Both the position numbers and the translations under genes were made by a program. A DNA stretch of 54,211 nucleotides from Cloacibacillus sp. Its GTDB lineage: Bacteria > Synergistota > Synergistia > Synergistales > Synergistaceae. Below, in pieces: positions 1 to 8,175 of the stretch (the stretch's first letter is position 1; every line of letters begins with the position of its first letter). The notes below the pieces were generated by a model. That model saw only the letters and a program-made list of their open reading frames with translations, had not been told where the DNA came from and searched no databases. Location of the stretch: the NCBI RefSeq assembly GCF_020860125.1, contig NZ_JAJBUX010000024.1, forward strand, positions 1 through 54,211, read 5' to 3'.

Positions 1-56
1 ACACGATTGAGGGGCTGGACGACTTTGAACTGGTTTGTTTTATAGCCATAAAGTGA
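1..56 (+). CDS. C-terminal tail of an upstream gene (partial)
   Basis: An open frame runs in from the left edge (first full codon at 3) and ends at TGA 54-56; only 17 residues are visible, ending FELVCFIAIK. The next gene begins about ten bases later, so this is probably the preceding member of the same defence operon. DUF4391 genes are often preceded by a SNF2-type helicase gene, but the visible tail is too short to identify the product. Confidence 0.5.
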   Translation, partial: TIEGLDDFELVCFIAIK

Positions 57-66
57 GGTGATTGTG

Positions 67-684
67 ATGCTGGGTTTGCCGAAATCAACGAAAATAAGCA
101 AGCAACTGCCCAAGAAGGCGATATTCGACCGCTTCAAGCCGAAGCCGGACGACCGCAGGCTGTTTGACGAGCAGATAAACCGAATGTCAATAGTCGCGGA
201 AATCTCGCCGCAGATGGTGGCGCTAAAGGCAAGCGAGGATGTGTCGGCAGTCTACGTCGTTCTGGTGACGCTGAAAACGCCGGATTGCGACAAGAAGAAC
301 ATCGCCCTCTTGTCCAAGCTGATTGACCAACGTATGCTGTTCGTGCTGATGTATGGCGACGCCGCGCGGCTTGCCGCCTACCGCGCCGACAAGGTGCTTG
401 TGTCGGAGAGCAAGCACCTCGCTGAGTGGAAACTGCCCCTGACAGGGCTTGACCTCGAAGCGGTGTGGGAGAACGCCATCGCCCAGATAGGCGGCATCGA
501 CATCGAGGGCGGCAAAGACCTCGATGTGACGATACGCGAAGCCGACCGCCAAGAGAAGCTGCAAAAGCAAATAGCGACGCTTGAAAAGAAAGCAATGACT
601 GAACGCCAACCCCGCAAGAAATGGGAACTTGCCGAGGAGATTCGGCGGCTGAAAATAGAATTAGGAGGACACCCCAATGACTAA
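67..684 (+). CDS. DUF4391 domain protein
   Basis: A 205-residue soluble protein of unknown biochemical role. The overall length, the N-terminal LPKSTKISKQLPKKAIFDRF segment and the basic, charged C-terminal helix (about residues 160-200) resemble DUF4391 proteins, which recur next to type III restriction-modification and helicase genes. GTG 58, GTG 64 and ATG 67 are all in frame; ATG 67 is chosen because GAGGTG at 55-60 is then at normal ribosome-binding distance. The stop overlaps the mod start by eight bases, implying translational coupling. A role as an accessory subunit of the restriction system is inferred from position only. Confidence 0.6.
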   Translation: MLGLPKSTKISKQLPKKAIFDRFKPKPDDRRLFDEQINRMSIVAEISPQMVALKASEDVSAVYVVLVTLKTPDCDKKNIALLSKLIDQRMLFVLMYGDAARLAAYRADKVLVSESKHLAEWKLPLTGLDLEAVWENAIAQIGGIDIEGGKDLDVTIREADRQEKLQKQIATLEKKAMTERQPRKKWELAEEIRRLKIELGGHPND

Positions 685-2620
685 CTCGGAAAAACTCGAA
701 ATGCGCACCCCGTCCCTTGCGGACGCGAATTTCGCCGCTCTTGCCGCGCTGTTCCCGAACGCCATTTCTGAGACCATTGACGAAAGCGGAGCGGTCGTCC
801 GTGCCATCGACAAAGACGTGCTGGCGCAGGAAATCAACGCCCACGTCGTCGAGGGCAGAGAGGAACGCTACCAGTTCACATGGCCGGACAAGCGCAAGAG
901 CATCCTACTCGCCAACGCGCCCATCGCCGCCGCCCTGCGCCCCTGCCGCGAGGAAAGCTTGGACTTCGACACCACCGAGAATCTCTACATTGAGGGCGAC
1001 AACCTCGACGTGCTAAAACTCCTGCGGGAAACCTATCTGAACCGCGTGAAAATGATATACATCGACCCGCCGTATAACACTTCAAACGATTTTATTTACA
1101 ATGACGATTTCACGGAGGACTCGGCGACTTTCCTGAGCCGCGACGGTCAATACGACGAGCAAGGCAACCGCCTTGTCCTAAACACCGACAGCAACGGTCG
1201 ATTTCATACGGATTGGCTGAATATGATTTATCCGCATCTGCGGCTTGCTAAAGACCTATTAAGAGATGATGGAGCAGTTTTCATCAGTTGTGATGACAAC
1301 GAGGTGAACAATCTTCGGAAAATCTGCGATGACATTTTCGGGGCGAGCAATTTCATTTCGCAAGTCATTGTGCAGACGAACCCGAGAGGACGGACTTTTG
1401 ATAGGTTTATTGCTAAGATGCACGAGTATATTATTGTCTACTCAAAGAACATCGGTTTTGATGCTTTGAGGGAAATTCCTAAAGATGATAAGGCTATGGC
1501 AGGGTATCAAAAAGAAGATTCTGTTGGCAAATACCGTCTGCTGGAGTTGAGAAATAGAAACCCCGTATTTAATCGCACCAATCGTCCGCTGATGTTCTAT
1601 CCTTTTTATGCTGACCCTGACAAGTTGGATGTCTCTTTGAGTCCAACTGAGAGGCATACCGTCGAGATTTACCCCCGCAATTCTGAGGGTGTAGATGGTT
1701 GCTGGACATGGGGACTTGAAAAGGCTACCAATGAGATAAATCTACTTGTTGCCAATCTTGCTAATACTGGCAAGTGGAGTGTGTTTAGGAAGGATTATTT
1801 GGAAGGTACAAGTCTGTTTACTAAAGCTAAAGGACTATGGCTTGAAAAAGAAATGAACCATGAAAACGGAAAGGAAATGGTCAGAGAATTATTTGGGTTT
1901 ACTCCGTTCGACTTTCCTAAATCGGTGGATTATATCAAGAAATGTTTGCTATTAGGAACATCTTCATACGGCGACAACATTGTTATGGACTTCTTCTCCG
2001 GCTCCGCCACGACCGCCCATGCGGTTATGCAGTTGAACGCCGAGGACGGCGGCAAGCGCAAATTTATTATGGTGCAGTTGCCGGAAGTTTGCGCCGAGGG
2101 GACGGAGGCGGGAAAGGCGGGGTACAAGACGATTTGTGAAATCGGCAAGGAGCGTATCCGCCGTGCAGGAGCGAAAATCAAGACCGACAGCCCGCTCACT
2201 ACACAAGACCTTGATGTTGGCTTCCGCGTCCTCAAACTCGATTCGTCGAACATGAAAGATGTTTACTACACGCCGGAAGAGTTCCTGACAATGGCGGAGA
2301 AGCAGCATAACCTCTTCGGCTTTATGGACAACATCAAAGAAGACCGCTCCGACGAGGATTTGCTGTTTCAAGTGATGCTCGACCTCGGCATTCCGCTCTC
2401 GGCGAAAATCACGCAGGACGGCGACGTTTTCTATGTGAACGACACCTATCTCATCGCCTGCTTCAAGCGGGTGGACACCGCGCTGATTACGGAGATTGCC
2501 CAAAAGAAGCCGTACTACGCAGTGTTCCGCGACGCAAGCTTTGCCTCCGACTCCGCGATGGTTAACTTCGAGCAGGTGTTCAACACTTACAGCCCGAACA
2601 CGATAAGGAGGGTGCTGTGA
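677..2620 (+). CDS. mod: Type III restriction-modification DNA methyltransferase (Mod)
   Basis: Adenine-N6 DNA methyltransferase, the modification and sequence-recognition subunit of a type III R-M system; it works alone as methylase and with Res for cleavage. The catalytic motif DPPYNT is at residues 130-135 and the S-adenosylmethionine motif FFSGSA at 439-444; this order (catalytic before cofactor motif) is the beta class typical of type III Mod. The region between them is the target recognition domain. Length (647 aa) is normal. The middle of the gene (about 1215-1975) is clearly AT-richer than both ends, suggesting a recombined recognition domain. AAGGAGG-type sites and short overlaps link it to the genes on both sides. 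No simple-sequence repeat tract that would cause phase variation is visible near the start. Confidence 0.93.
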   Translation: MTNSEKLEMRTPSLADANFAALAALFPNAISETIDESGAVVRAIDKDVLAQEINAHVVEGREERYQFTWPDKRKSILLANAPIAAALRPCREESLDFDTTENLYIEGDNLDVLKLLRETYLNRVKMIYIDPPYNTSNDFIYNDDFTEDSATFLSRDGQYDEQGNRLVLNTDSNGRFHTDWLNMIYPHLRLAKDLLRDDGAVFISCDDNEVNNLRKICDDIFGASNFISQVIVQTNPRGRTFDRFIAKMHEYIIVYSKNIGFDALREIPKDDKAMAGYQKEDSVGKYRLLELRNRNPVFNRTNRPLMFYPFYADPDKLDVSLSPTERHTVEIYPRNSEGVDGCWTWGLEKATNEINLLVANLANTGKWSVFRKDYLEGTSLFTKAKGLWLEKEMNHENGKEMVRELFGFTPFDFPKSVDYIKKCLLLGTSSYGDNIVMDFFSGSATTAHAVMQLNAEDGGKRKFIMVQLPEVCAEGTEAGKAGYKTICEIGKERIRRAGAKIKTDSPLTTQDLDVGFRVLKLDSSNMKDVYYTPEEFLTMAEKQHNLFGFMDNIKEDRSDEDLLFQVMLDLGIPLSAKITQDGDVFYVNDTYLIACFKRVDTALITEIAQKKPYYAVFRDASFASDSAMVNFEQVFNTYSPNTIRRVL

Positions 2621-3699
2621 TGGATGAGAAGCATTTGAGCAAGCCAGAAAACCGACAGTTGTCCTCCGCCGAATTTGACTCGCGAGTTTATGAATCTATC
2701 CGTGCCGCCCTCGCGGACGCGCGGACAAAAGTCGTCGTCGCCGTCAATTCGGCGATGGTCGGCGTGTACTGGGAAATCGGGCGTCAAATCGCCGAAGCGG
2801 TCGGCGAGCGTGCCGAATACGGGCGCAGTTTGCTTGCGTATCTTTCGGAGCGGCTGACCGCCGAATTTGGCAAAGGCTTTACAGAACGCAATTTGCGCGC
2901 GATGCGTCAATTTTACGAGACATTTCCAATTCGGCACACGCTGCGTGCCGAATTGAGCTGGTCGCATTATCGCTTGCTGATGCGCGTCGACGAGCCGAGT
3001 CGCCGCGAGTTTTACCTTAATGAAAGCGCGGACTCCTGTTGGACTTCGCGTCAGTTGGAACGCCAGATTAACTCATTCTTCTACGAGCGTCTGCTTGCCA
3101 CGCAAAAAGAGAGCCGACCCGAAATCGCGGGCGAGATTTTCAAACTCGAACCGAAAACGGATGCGGATTATATCCTGAAAGACCCGTACATTCTGGAGTT
3201 TCTCGACCTGAAAGAAAACGCCAAATACAGCGAGAGCGAACTGGAACAAGGCCTGATTGACAAGTTGCAGGAGTTCCTTCTCGAACTTGGCAAAGGCTTC
3301 TCGTTCGTGTCGCGCCAGAAGCGGATAACCACGGAACACGGCGAGCATTATTACATCGACCTTGTCTTTTACAATTACATTTTGAAGTGCTTTGTCGTTA
3401 TCGACCTCAAGGCAGGCAAGTTGACTTATCAGGACGTGGGGCAGATAGATTTCTATGTCCGCCTGTTTGACGAAAAGATAAAGCAAACCGACGATAACCC
3501 GACCATCGGAATCGTCCTTGTGACCGACCGTGACGAGAGCATCGTCAAATACTCCGTCCTCGCCGAAAATGAAAACCTTTTCGCCTCAAAATACAGGCTC
3601 TATCTGCCGTCAGAAGGAGAACTCCGTGCCGAACTGCAACGGGAGCGTGAACTTGTAGAGCGACAGATTGAAGAATCGCACGGAGGTGACACCGAATGA
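2620..3699 (+). CDS. DUF1016 (YhcG-type) PD-(D/E)XK nuclease family protein
   Basis: A 359-residue protein with the DUF1016 layout: an N-terminal helical domain (about 15-160, with YWEIGRQIAE and FTERNLRAMRQFY) and a C-terminal nuclease-fold domain. Candidate catalytic residues are D247 in YYIDLVFYN and D262/K264 in VIDLKAGK, a PD-(D/E)XK arrangement. ATG 2620 overlaps the mod stop (TGATG) behind a strong AAGGAGGG, so it is chosen over GTG 2617. The 3' end overlaps res by four bases. Insertion of a second nuclease gene between mod and res suggests it works with, or rides along with, the type III system. Family function is not well established; nuclease activity is inferred from motifs. Confidence 0.85.
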   Translation: MDEKHLSKPENRQLSSAEFDSRVYESIRAALADARTKVVVAVNSAMVGVYWEIGRQIAEAVGERAEYGRSLLAYLSERLTAEFGKGFTERNLRAMRQFYETFPIRHTLRAELSWSHYRLLMRVDEPSRREFYLNESADSCWTSRQLERQINSFFYERLLATQKESRPEIAGEIFKLEPKTDADYILKDPYILEFLDLKENAKYSESELEQGLIDKLQEFLLELGKGFSFVSRQKRITTEHGEHYYIDLVFYNYILKCFVVIDLKAGKLTYQDVGQIDFYVRLFDEKIKQTDDNPTIGIVLVTDRDESIVKYSVLAENENLFASKYRLYLPSEGELRAELQRERELVERQIEESHGGDTE

Positions 3700-6600
3700 A
3701 ATTTCAGTTTAAGATACAGCCATTTCAGACGGAAGCCGCCGAGAGCGTCGTGCGGGTATTCGCAGGGCAGCCGAATGTCGGCGCGTCCAAGTACCGCCGC
3801 GACATCGGCAGCGAGAAGCGCCTGAGCGATACCGAAAGAACGGAACGCCGGGGCTATCTCCCGCTTACTTATTCCGCGCTTTCTGAGGAAGAGAGACGTG
3901 CGGTCGAAGAAGAATATGAAACCGCCTACCGCAACGTCGGGGTGGAACTTACCAAAGAAGAACTGCTGAAAAACATCCGCTCCGTCCAGACGGCTAACAA
4001 CATCAAATATTCCAACGACCTTGCCGCAGGGCTTGGCGCGGTGTCGCTTGACGTGGAGATGGAAACCGGCACGGGCAAGACCTATGTCTACATCAAGACC
4101 ATGTTTGAACTCCACAAGGCTTACGGCTGGAGCAAGTTCATCGTGGTCGTGCCGTCCATCGCCATCCGTGAGGGCGTGAAAAAGTCCTTTGAAATGCTCG
4201 AAGACCATTTCATGCAGCTTTACGGGCTGAAAGCAAGGCACTTTGTCTATAACTCCGGCAACCTGCACCAATTGGACGAGTTTTCGCAGAACAGCGGAAT
4301 CAACGTCATGATAATCAACACGCAAGCGTTCAACACCACGATGAATGAGGACAAGAACGTCGAGGGCAGGAGCGGCAACGAAGCGGCGCGTATTATCTAC
4401 ACCAAGCGCGACGAGTTTGGCTCCCGCCGACCGATTGACGTCATCAAGGCGAACCGCCCGATTATCATTCTGGACGAGCCGCAGAAGATGGGCGGTGCGG
4501 CGACGCAGAACGCTCTCAAGAAGAACTTCAACCCGCTGTTCTCCCTGAATTATTCGGCGACCCATAAGACGAGCCACAACCTCGTCTATGTCCTCGACGC
4601 TCTCGACACTTTTAAGAAGAAGCTGGTCAAGAAGATTGAGGTAAAGGGCTTTGAACTCAAAAACCTCGGCGGCACAAACCGCTATATGTACCTTGACGCC
4701 GTCGTCATTGACCGCAAGAAGCCGCCCCGCGCCCGTTTGGAGTTTGAGGTGAGCCGCGCGGCTGGCTCGCCAAAGCGTGAAACGCACCTGCTCGAAGTGG
4801 GCGACAGCCTCTACACCGCCTCCAAAGGCTTGGAGGAGTATCGGGGCATTTCCATTGCCGACATCGACCCCATTCGGGCAACGGTCACATTCAGCAATGG
4901 CGACACGCTCACGGCGGGCGAAGCCAGCGGCAATGTGAACGAGGACGATATCCGCCGCATCCAAATCCGCGAGACCATCAACTCCCACTTTGACAAAGAG
5001 GAGAAGCTGTTCGAGCAGGGCATCAAGTGCCTGTCGCTGTTCTTCATCGACGAGGTGGCAAAGTACCGTCAATACAGTGAGGACGGCGAGGAACTCCTCG
5101 GCGAGTATGGGCGAATCTTCGAAGAGGAATACAATGCCGCCCTAAACGAACGGCTCACGCTGTTCCCGACGGCGTACCGAGCCTATCTGCGCGGTATCGA
5201 AACTGCCGAGACCCACAGGGGCTATTTCTCCATAGACAAAAAAGGCCGCGCTGTAAACAGCACGGTGAAGCGCGGCTCAGATGAGTCGGACGACATTTCA
5301 GCATACGACCTCATTCTCAAGAAGAAGGAAGTCTTGCTTTCTTTTGAAGAACCTACGCGATTTATCTTCTCCCACTCCGCTCTGCGCGAGGGTTGGGACA
5401 ACCCGAACGTGTTTCAGATTTGCACCCTGAAGCACTCGGACAACGCCACCGCAAAACGGCAGGAAGTCGGCCGCGGCTTGCGCCTCTGCGTCAACCAGAA
5501 CGGTGAGCGGCAGGACTTAGAGGTCTGCGGCGAGTCGCTTGTGCAGAGCGTCAATATGCTGACCGTCGTTGCGAGCGAAAGCTACGCAGGCTTTGTCGCC
5601 GACTTGCAAAGTGAGATTAAGTCCGACCTCTACGAGCGTCCCACCAAGGCGAGCGTGGAATACTTCAACGGCAGGACGGTTTATCTGACCGACGACAATC
5701 CGCATACGCTTACGGTCGCGGAAGCTACGGCGGTTTACAACTACCTCGTCCGTAACGACTACGTGGATGACGACGGCGGCGTGACGGACACCTACAGAGC
5801 CGCCGCCGAAACGGGCAGCTTCGCCCCCATGAAGCCGGAAATCGCTCCGCTTGCCGAAAACGTCCACAAATTCGTGCAGGCCATATTTGACCCGACCATC
5901 CTCAAGGATATGGCGGGCAATGGCCACGAAACCAAGGTCAAGGACAACCCGCTGAACGAGAACTGGGCGGCGTTCAAAGACCTCTGGGAGCGCATCAACA
6001 AACGCTATGCGTACACCGTGGAATTTTCCGGTGACGAACTGATAAAGAACTCTGTTGCCGCTATAAACGCAGAGCTTAAGGTCGCCCGACTTTCCTACAC
6101 CCTCACAAAGGGGGCGCAGGAAGGCACGGACTTCAATGTGGAGCATACCGAAACAAAGAGGCTTGAACGAGCGAGCGGAGGGCTTGCCACCTACGATATT
6201 ATCGGCAAAATCGCCGATGGTACAAGCCTCACTCGCCGAACGGTCACCGCCATCCTTGAAGGCATCGGCAAGGATAAACTCTGGCTGTTCCGCGAGAATC
6301 CTGAAGAGTTCATCACCAAGGTAATCGGCATCATCAACAAGCAGAAAGCCGCTGTGGTCGTGGAGCATATCACCTATGCCCCAAGCGCCGAGGAGCCGTA
6401 TTCGCAGGACATTTTCAACATGAGCCGCGCCTCAGATGAATACGCGAGGGCGTTTAAGGCGAAACACGCCATTCAGGACTATGTCTTTACGGACGGTTCG
6501 GCGACCGACAGCATTGAACGGCGTTTTGCCGAGGACTTGGATGTTGCGGATGAAGTAATCGTCTATGCAAAGCTGCCGAGAGGTCCGCGCGGCTTCTATA

Positions 6601-6842
6601 TTCCAACACCTGTGGGTAACTACTCCCCGGACTGGGCGATTTCGTTTAAGAAAGGTGCGGTGAAACACATCTTCTTCATCGCCGAGACCAAAGGCACGAT
6701 GGACAGCCTTGAACTGCGGCCGATTGAGCAGGCAAAAATATCCTGCGCCAAGAAGCTGTTCAACGAGATAAGCACGACCGGGGTAAAGTACCACGACGTG
6801 GACAGCTACCAGAGCCTGCTGACGGTGATGGAAACGCTGTAA
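3696..6842 (+). CDS. res: Type III restriction enzyme Res subunit (DEAD/DEAH helicase-nuclease)
   Basis: The restriction subunit: an ATP-dependent translocase/helicase with a C-terminal endonuclease, which acts only in complex with Mod. Walker A is ETGTGKT at 123-129, the Walker B/DEAD box is DEPQ at 260-263, and motif VI is QEVGRGLRL at 589-597. The C-terminal PD-(D/E)XK nuclease is seen as PDW at 978-980 followed by ETKG at 997-1000. Length (1048 aa) is normal for Res and all hallmark motifs are intact, so the system looks functional. The start overlaps the DUF1016 stop by four bases (ATGA), a coupled arrangement. Confidence 0.93.
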   Translation: MKFQFKIQPFQTEAAESVVRVFAGQPNVGASKYRRDIGSEKRLSDTERTERRGYLPLTYSALSEEERRAVEEEYETAYRNVGVELTKEELLKNIRSVQTANNIKYSNDLAAGLGAVSLDVEMETGTGKTYVYIKTMFELHKAYGWSKFIVVVPSIAIREGVKKSFEMLEDHFMQLYGLKARHFVYNSGNLHQLDEFSQNSGINVMIINTQAFNTTMNEDKNVEGRSGNEAARIIYTKRDEFGSRRPIDVIKANRPIIILDEPQKMGGAATQNALKKNFNPLFSLNYSATHKTSHNLVYVLDALDTFKKKLVKKIEVKGFELKNLGGTNRYMYLDAVVIDRKKPPRARLEFEVSRAAGSPKRETHLLEVGDSLYTASKGLEEYRGISIADIDPIRATVTFSNGDTLTAGEASGNVNEDDIRRIQIRETINSHFDKEEKLFEQGIKCLSLFFIDEVAKYRQYSEDGEELLGEYGRIFEEEYNAALNERLTLFPTAYRAYLRGIETAETHRGYFSIDKKGRAVNSTVKRGSDESDDISAYDLILKKKEVLLSFEEPTRFIFSHSALREGWDNPNVFQICTLKHSDNATAKRQEVGRGLRLCVNQNGERQDLEVCGESLVQSVNMLTVVASESYAGFVADLQSEIKSDLYERPTKASVEYFNGRTVYLTDDNPHTLTVAEATAVYNYLVRNDYVDDDGGVTDTYRAAAETGSFAPMKPEIAPLAENVHKFVQAIFDPTILKDMAGNGHETKVKDNPLNENWAAFKDLWERINKRYAYTVEFSGDELIKNSVAAINAELKVARLSYTLTKGAQEGTDFNVEHTETKRLERASGGLATYDIIGKIADGTSLTRRTVTAILEGIGKDKLWLFRENPEEFITKVIGIINKQKAAVVVEHITYAPSAEEPYSQDIFNMSRASDEYARAFKAKHAIQDYVFTDGSATDSIERRFAEDLDVADEVIVYAKLPRGPRGFYIPTPVGNYSPDWAISFKKGAVKHIFFIAETKGTMDSLELRPIEQAKISCAKKLFNEISTTGVKYHDVDSYQSLLTVMETL

Positions 6843-6888
6843 CCGGCGGCGATTTAGAATTGAATGCAGCCATCTAAGGAGTAAAGAT

Positions 6889-8175
6889 ATGAACACTACG
6901 ATTATCTGCCCGCATTGCAAGAAGCCGTTTGAAATATCGGATGCCATACAGCACCAGATTAAGGACGAGCTGCTTCGGGCAAAAACCGAACAGTCGGAAA
7001 CGCTCCGCAAGGAGTACGACGCAGCCGCCGAAACGAAACTTCGGCAAGCGGTTCAAGCCGCTTTGACAGAGGCAAATCAGGCGGCACAGCTTCAGCTTGA
7101 CCGCGAGCGGCAAGCCGCCAAACTTGAACTGGATAAAGCCCGCCAGTCTACCGAACTGGAAACCGAGCGTCTGCGCCGCGAAGCCGCCGCGTCAAAGGAA
7201 AGCGAGAAGCAGCTCCGAGAGCAGTTAAAGGGACTCCTCGAAGAACTCTCCAAGGCAAACAAGGCGCGCGAGGATGCCGAACTCGCCGCCCGAAAAGAAC
7301 TGCTCGAAAAGGAAAAGGGCATACGAGCAGAAGCCGCTCAAAAAGCCTCCGAGGATTTCAACACCAAAATCCGTGAGCAGGAGGAAACCATCAACCGTCT
7401 GCGCGAGCAGCTAACCACGGCAAAACAGGTCGCAGAGCAAGGGTCGCAGCAATTGCAGGGCGAAATCCTCGAACTGGATATCGAAGAGGCACTCCGCAGC
7501 GGGTTCCCGTTCGATACTGTCGATGAAGTCAAAAAGGGCGAGCGCGGTTCCGACATTCGGCAGGTGGTCAACGAGCAGTTTTACATGAACTGCGGTCTTA
7601 TCCTTTGGGAATGTAAGAACGCCAAGATCTATCAGGCAAGTTGGCTTGGCAAACTGAAAGACGAACTAGCGGCGGAGAAAGCCCAAATCGGCGTGATAGT
7701 GTTCAATCCAACCGACGGAGGCGGCGACGACTTCAAGCAGCTTGCGGATAACATCTGGCTTGTGAAACCGCGCTATGTGATTATGCTTGCAACACTTTTG
7801 CGTGAGGCTATCGTCAAGGTCTTTGCTGCCAATCGAGCCGCCGAAGGTAAAGACGTAAAGGTCGAGTTGATATACAACTATTTAACCGGCGGCGAATTCA
7901 GCAACCGCATCAGGTACATTCTTGAGTCTTATGACGAGATGGCAAAGCAACTCGACACCGAAAAGAAACAAGCCCAGAAACGCTGGGCGGCGCAGGAAAA
8001 AATCCTGCAGAAGGTAACCAGCAGCCTCTACGGAATGAGCGGCGACCTCCAAGGCATAGCGGGCAGGGAGATAATCGCGCTGCCAGCCCTCGGAGATGGC
8101 GACGACACAAAGGCGGTGAAGCCACGCGGCATTGCCCCACCAAAGCAAATAGGAGCCGACGAAGATGAATACTAA
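6889..8175 (+). CDS. DUF2130 coiled-coil protein with zinc-ribbon-like N-terminus
   Basis: A 428-residue protein. The N-terminus has one CPHC knuckle (C7, C10); residues about 35-190 form a long charged coiled coil rich in E, K, A and Q; the C-terminal DUF2130 domain follows. In that domain D222 and E241/K243 (GLILWECKNAK) make a D-x18-E-x-K pattern like PD-(D/E)XK nucleases, so DNA cleavage is plausible but unproven. AAGGAG precedes the start. It sits between res and the ATPase and overlaps the ATPase start by 11 bases, so the two are probably made together. Known family members are widespread and mostly uncharacterised. Confidence 0.75.
   Translation: MNTTIICPHCKKPFEISDAIQHQIKDELLRAKTEQSETLRKEYDAAAETKLRQAVQAALTEANQAAQLQLDRERQAAKLELDKARQSTELETERLRREAAASKESEKQLREQLKGLLEELSKANKAREDAELAARKELLEKEKGIRAEAAQKASEDFNTKIREQEETINRLREQLTTAKQVAEQGSQQLQGEILELDIEEALRSGFPFDTVDEVKKGERGSDIRQVVNEQFYMNCGLILWECKNAKIYQASWLGKLKDELAAEKAQIGVIVFNPTDGGGDDFKQLADNIWLVKPRYVIMLATLLREAIVKVFAANRAAEGKDVKVELIYNYLTGGEFSNRIRYILESYDEMAKQLDTEKKQAQKRWAAQEKILQKVTSSLYGMSGDLQGIAGREIIALPALGDGDDTKAVKPRGIAPPKQIGADEDEY

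Noticed and set aside
677..1000. Simple-sequence repeats making mod phase-variable
   Set aside because: No run of identical short units long enough for slippage is visible in the 5' part of the gene.
3600..5072. A long open frame on the minus strand inside res
   Set aside because: It lies antisense to a gene with intact helicase motifs, has no family motif of its own, and reflects GC-rich codon bias.
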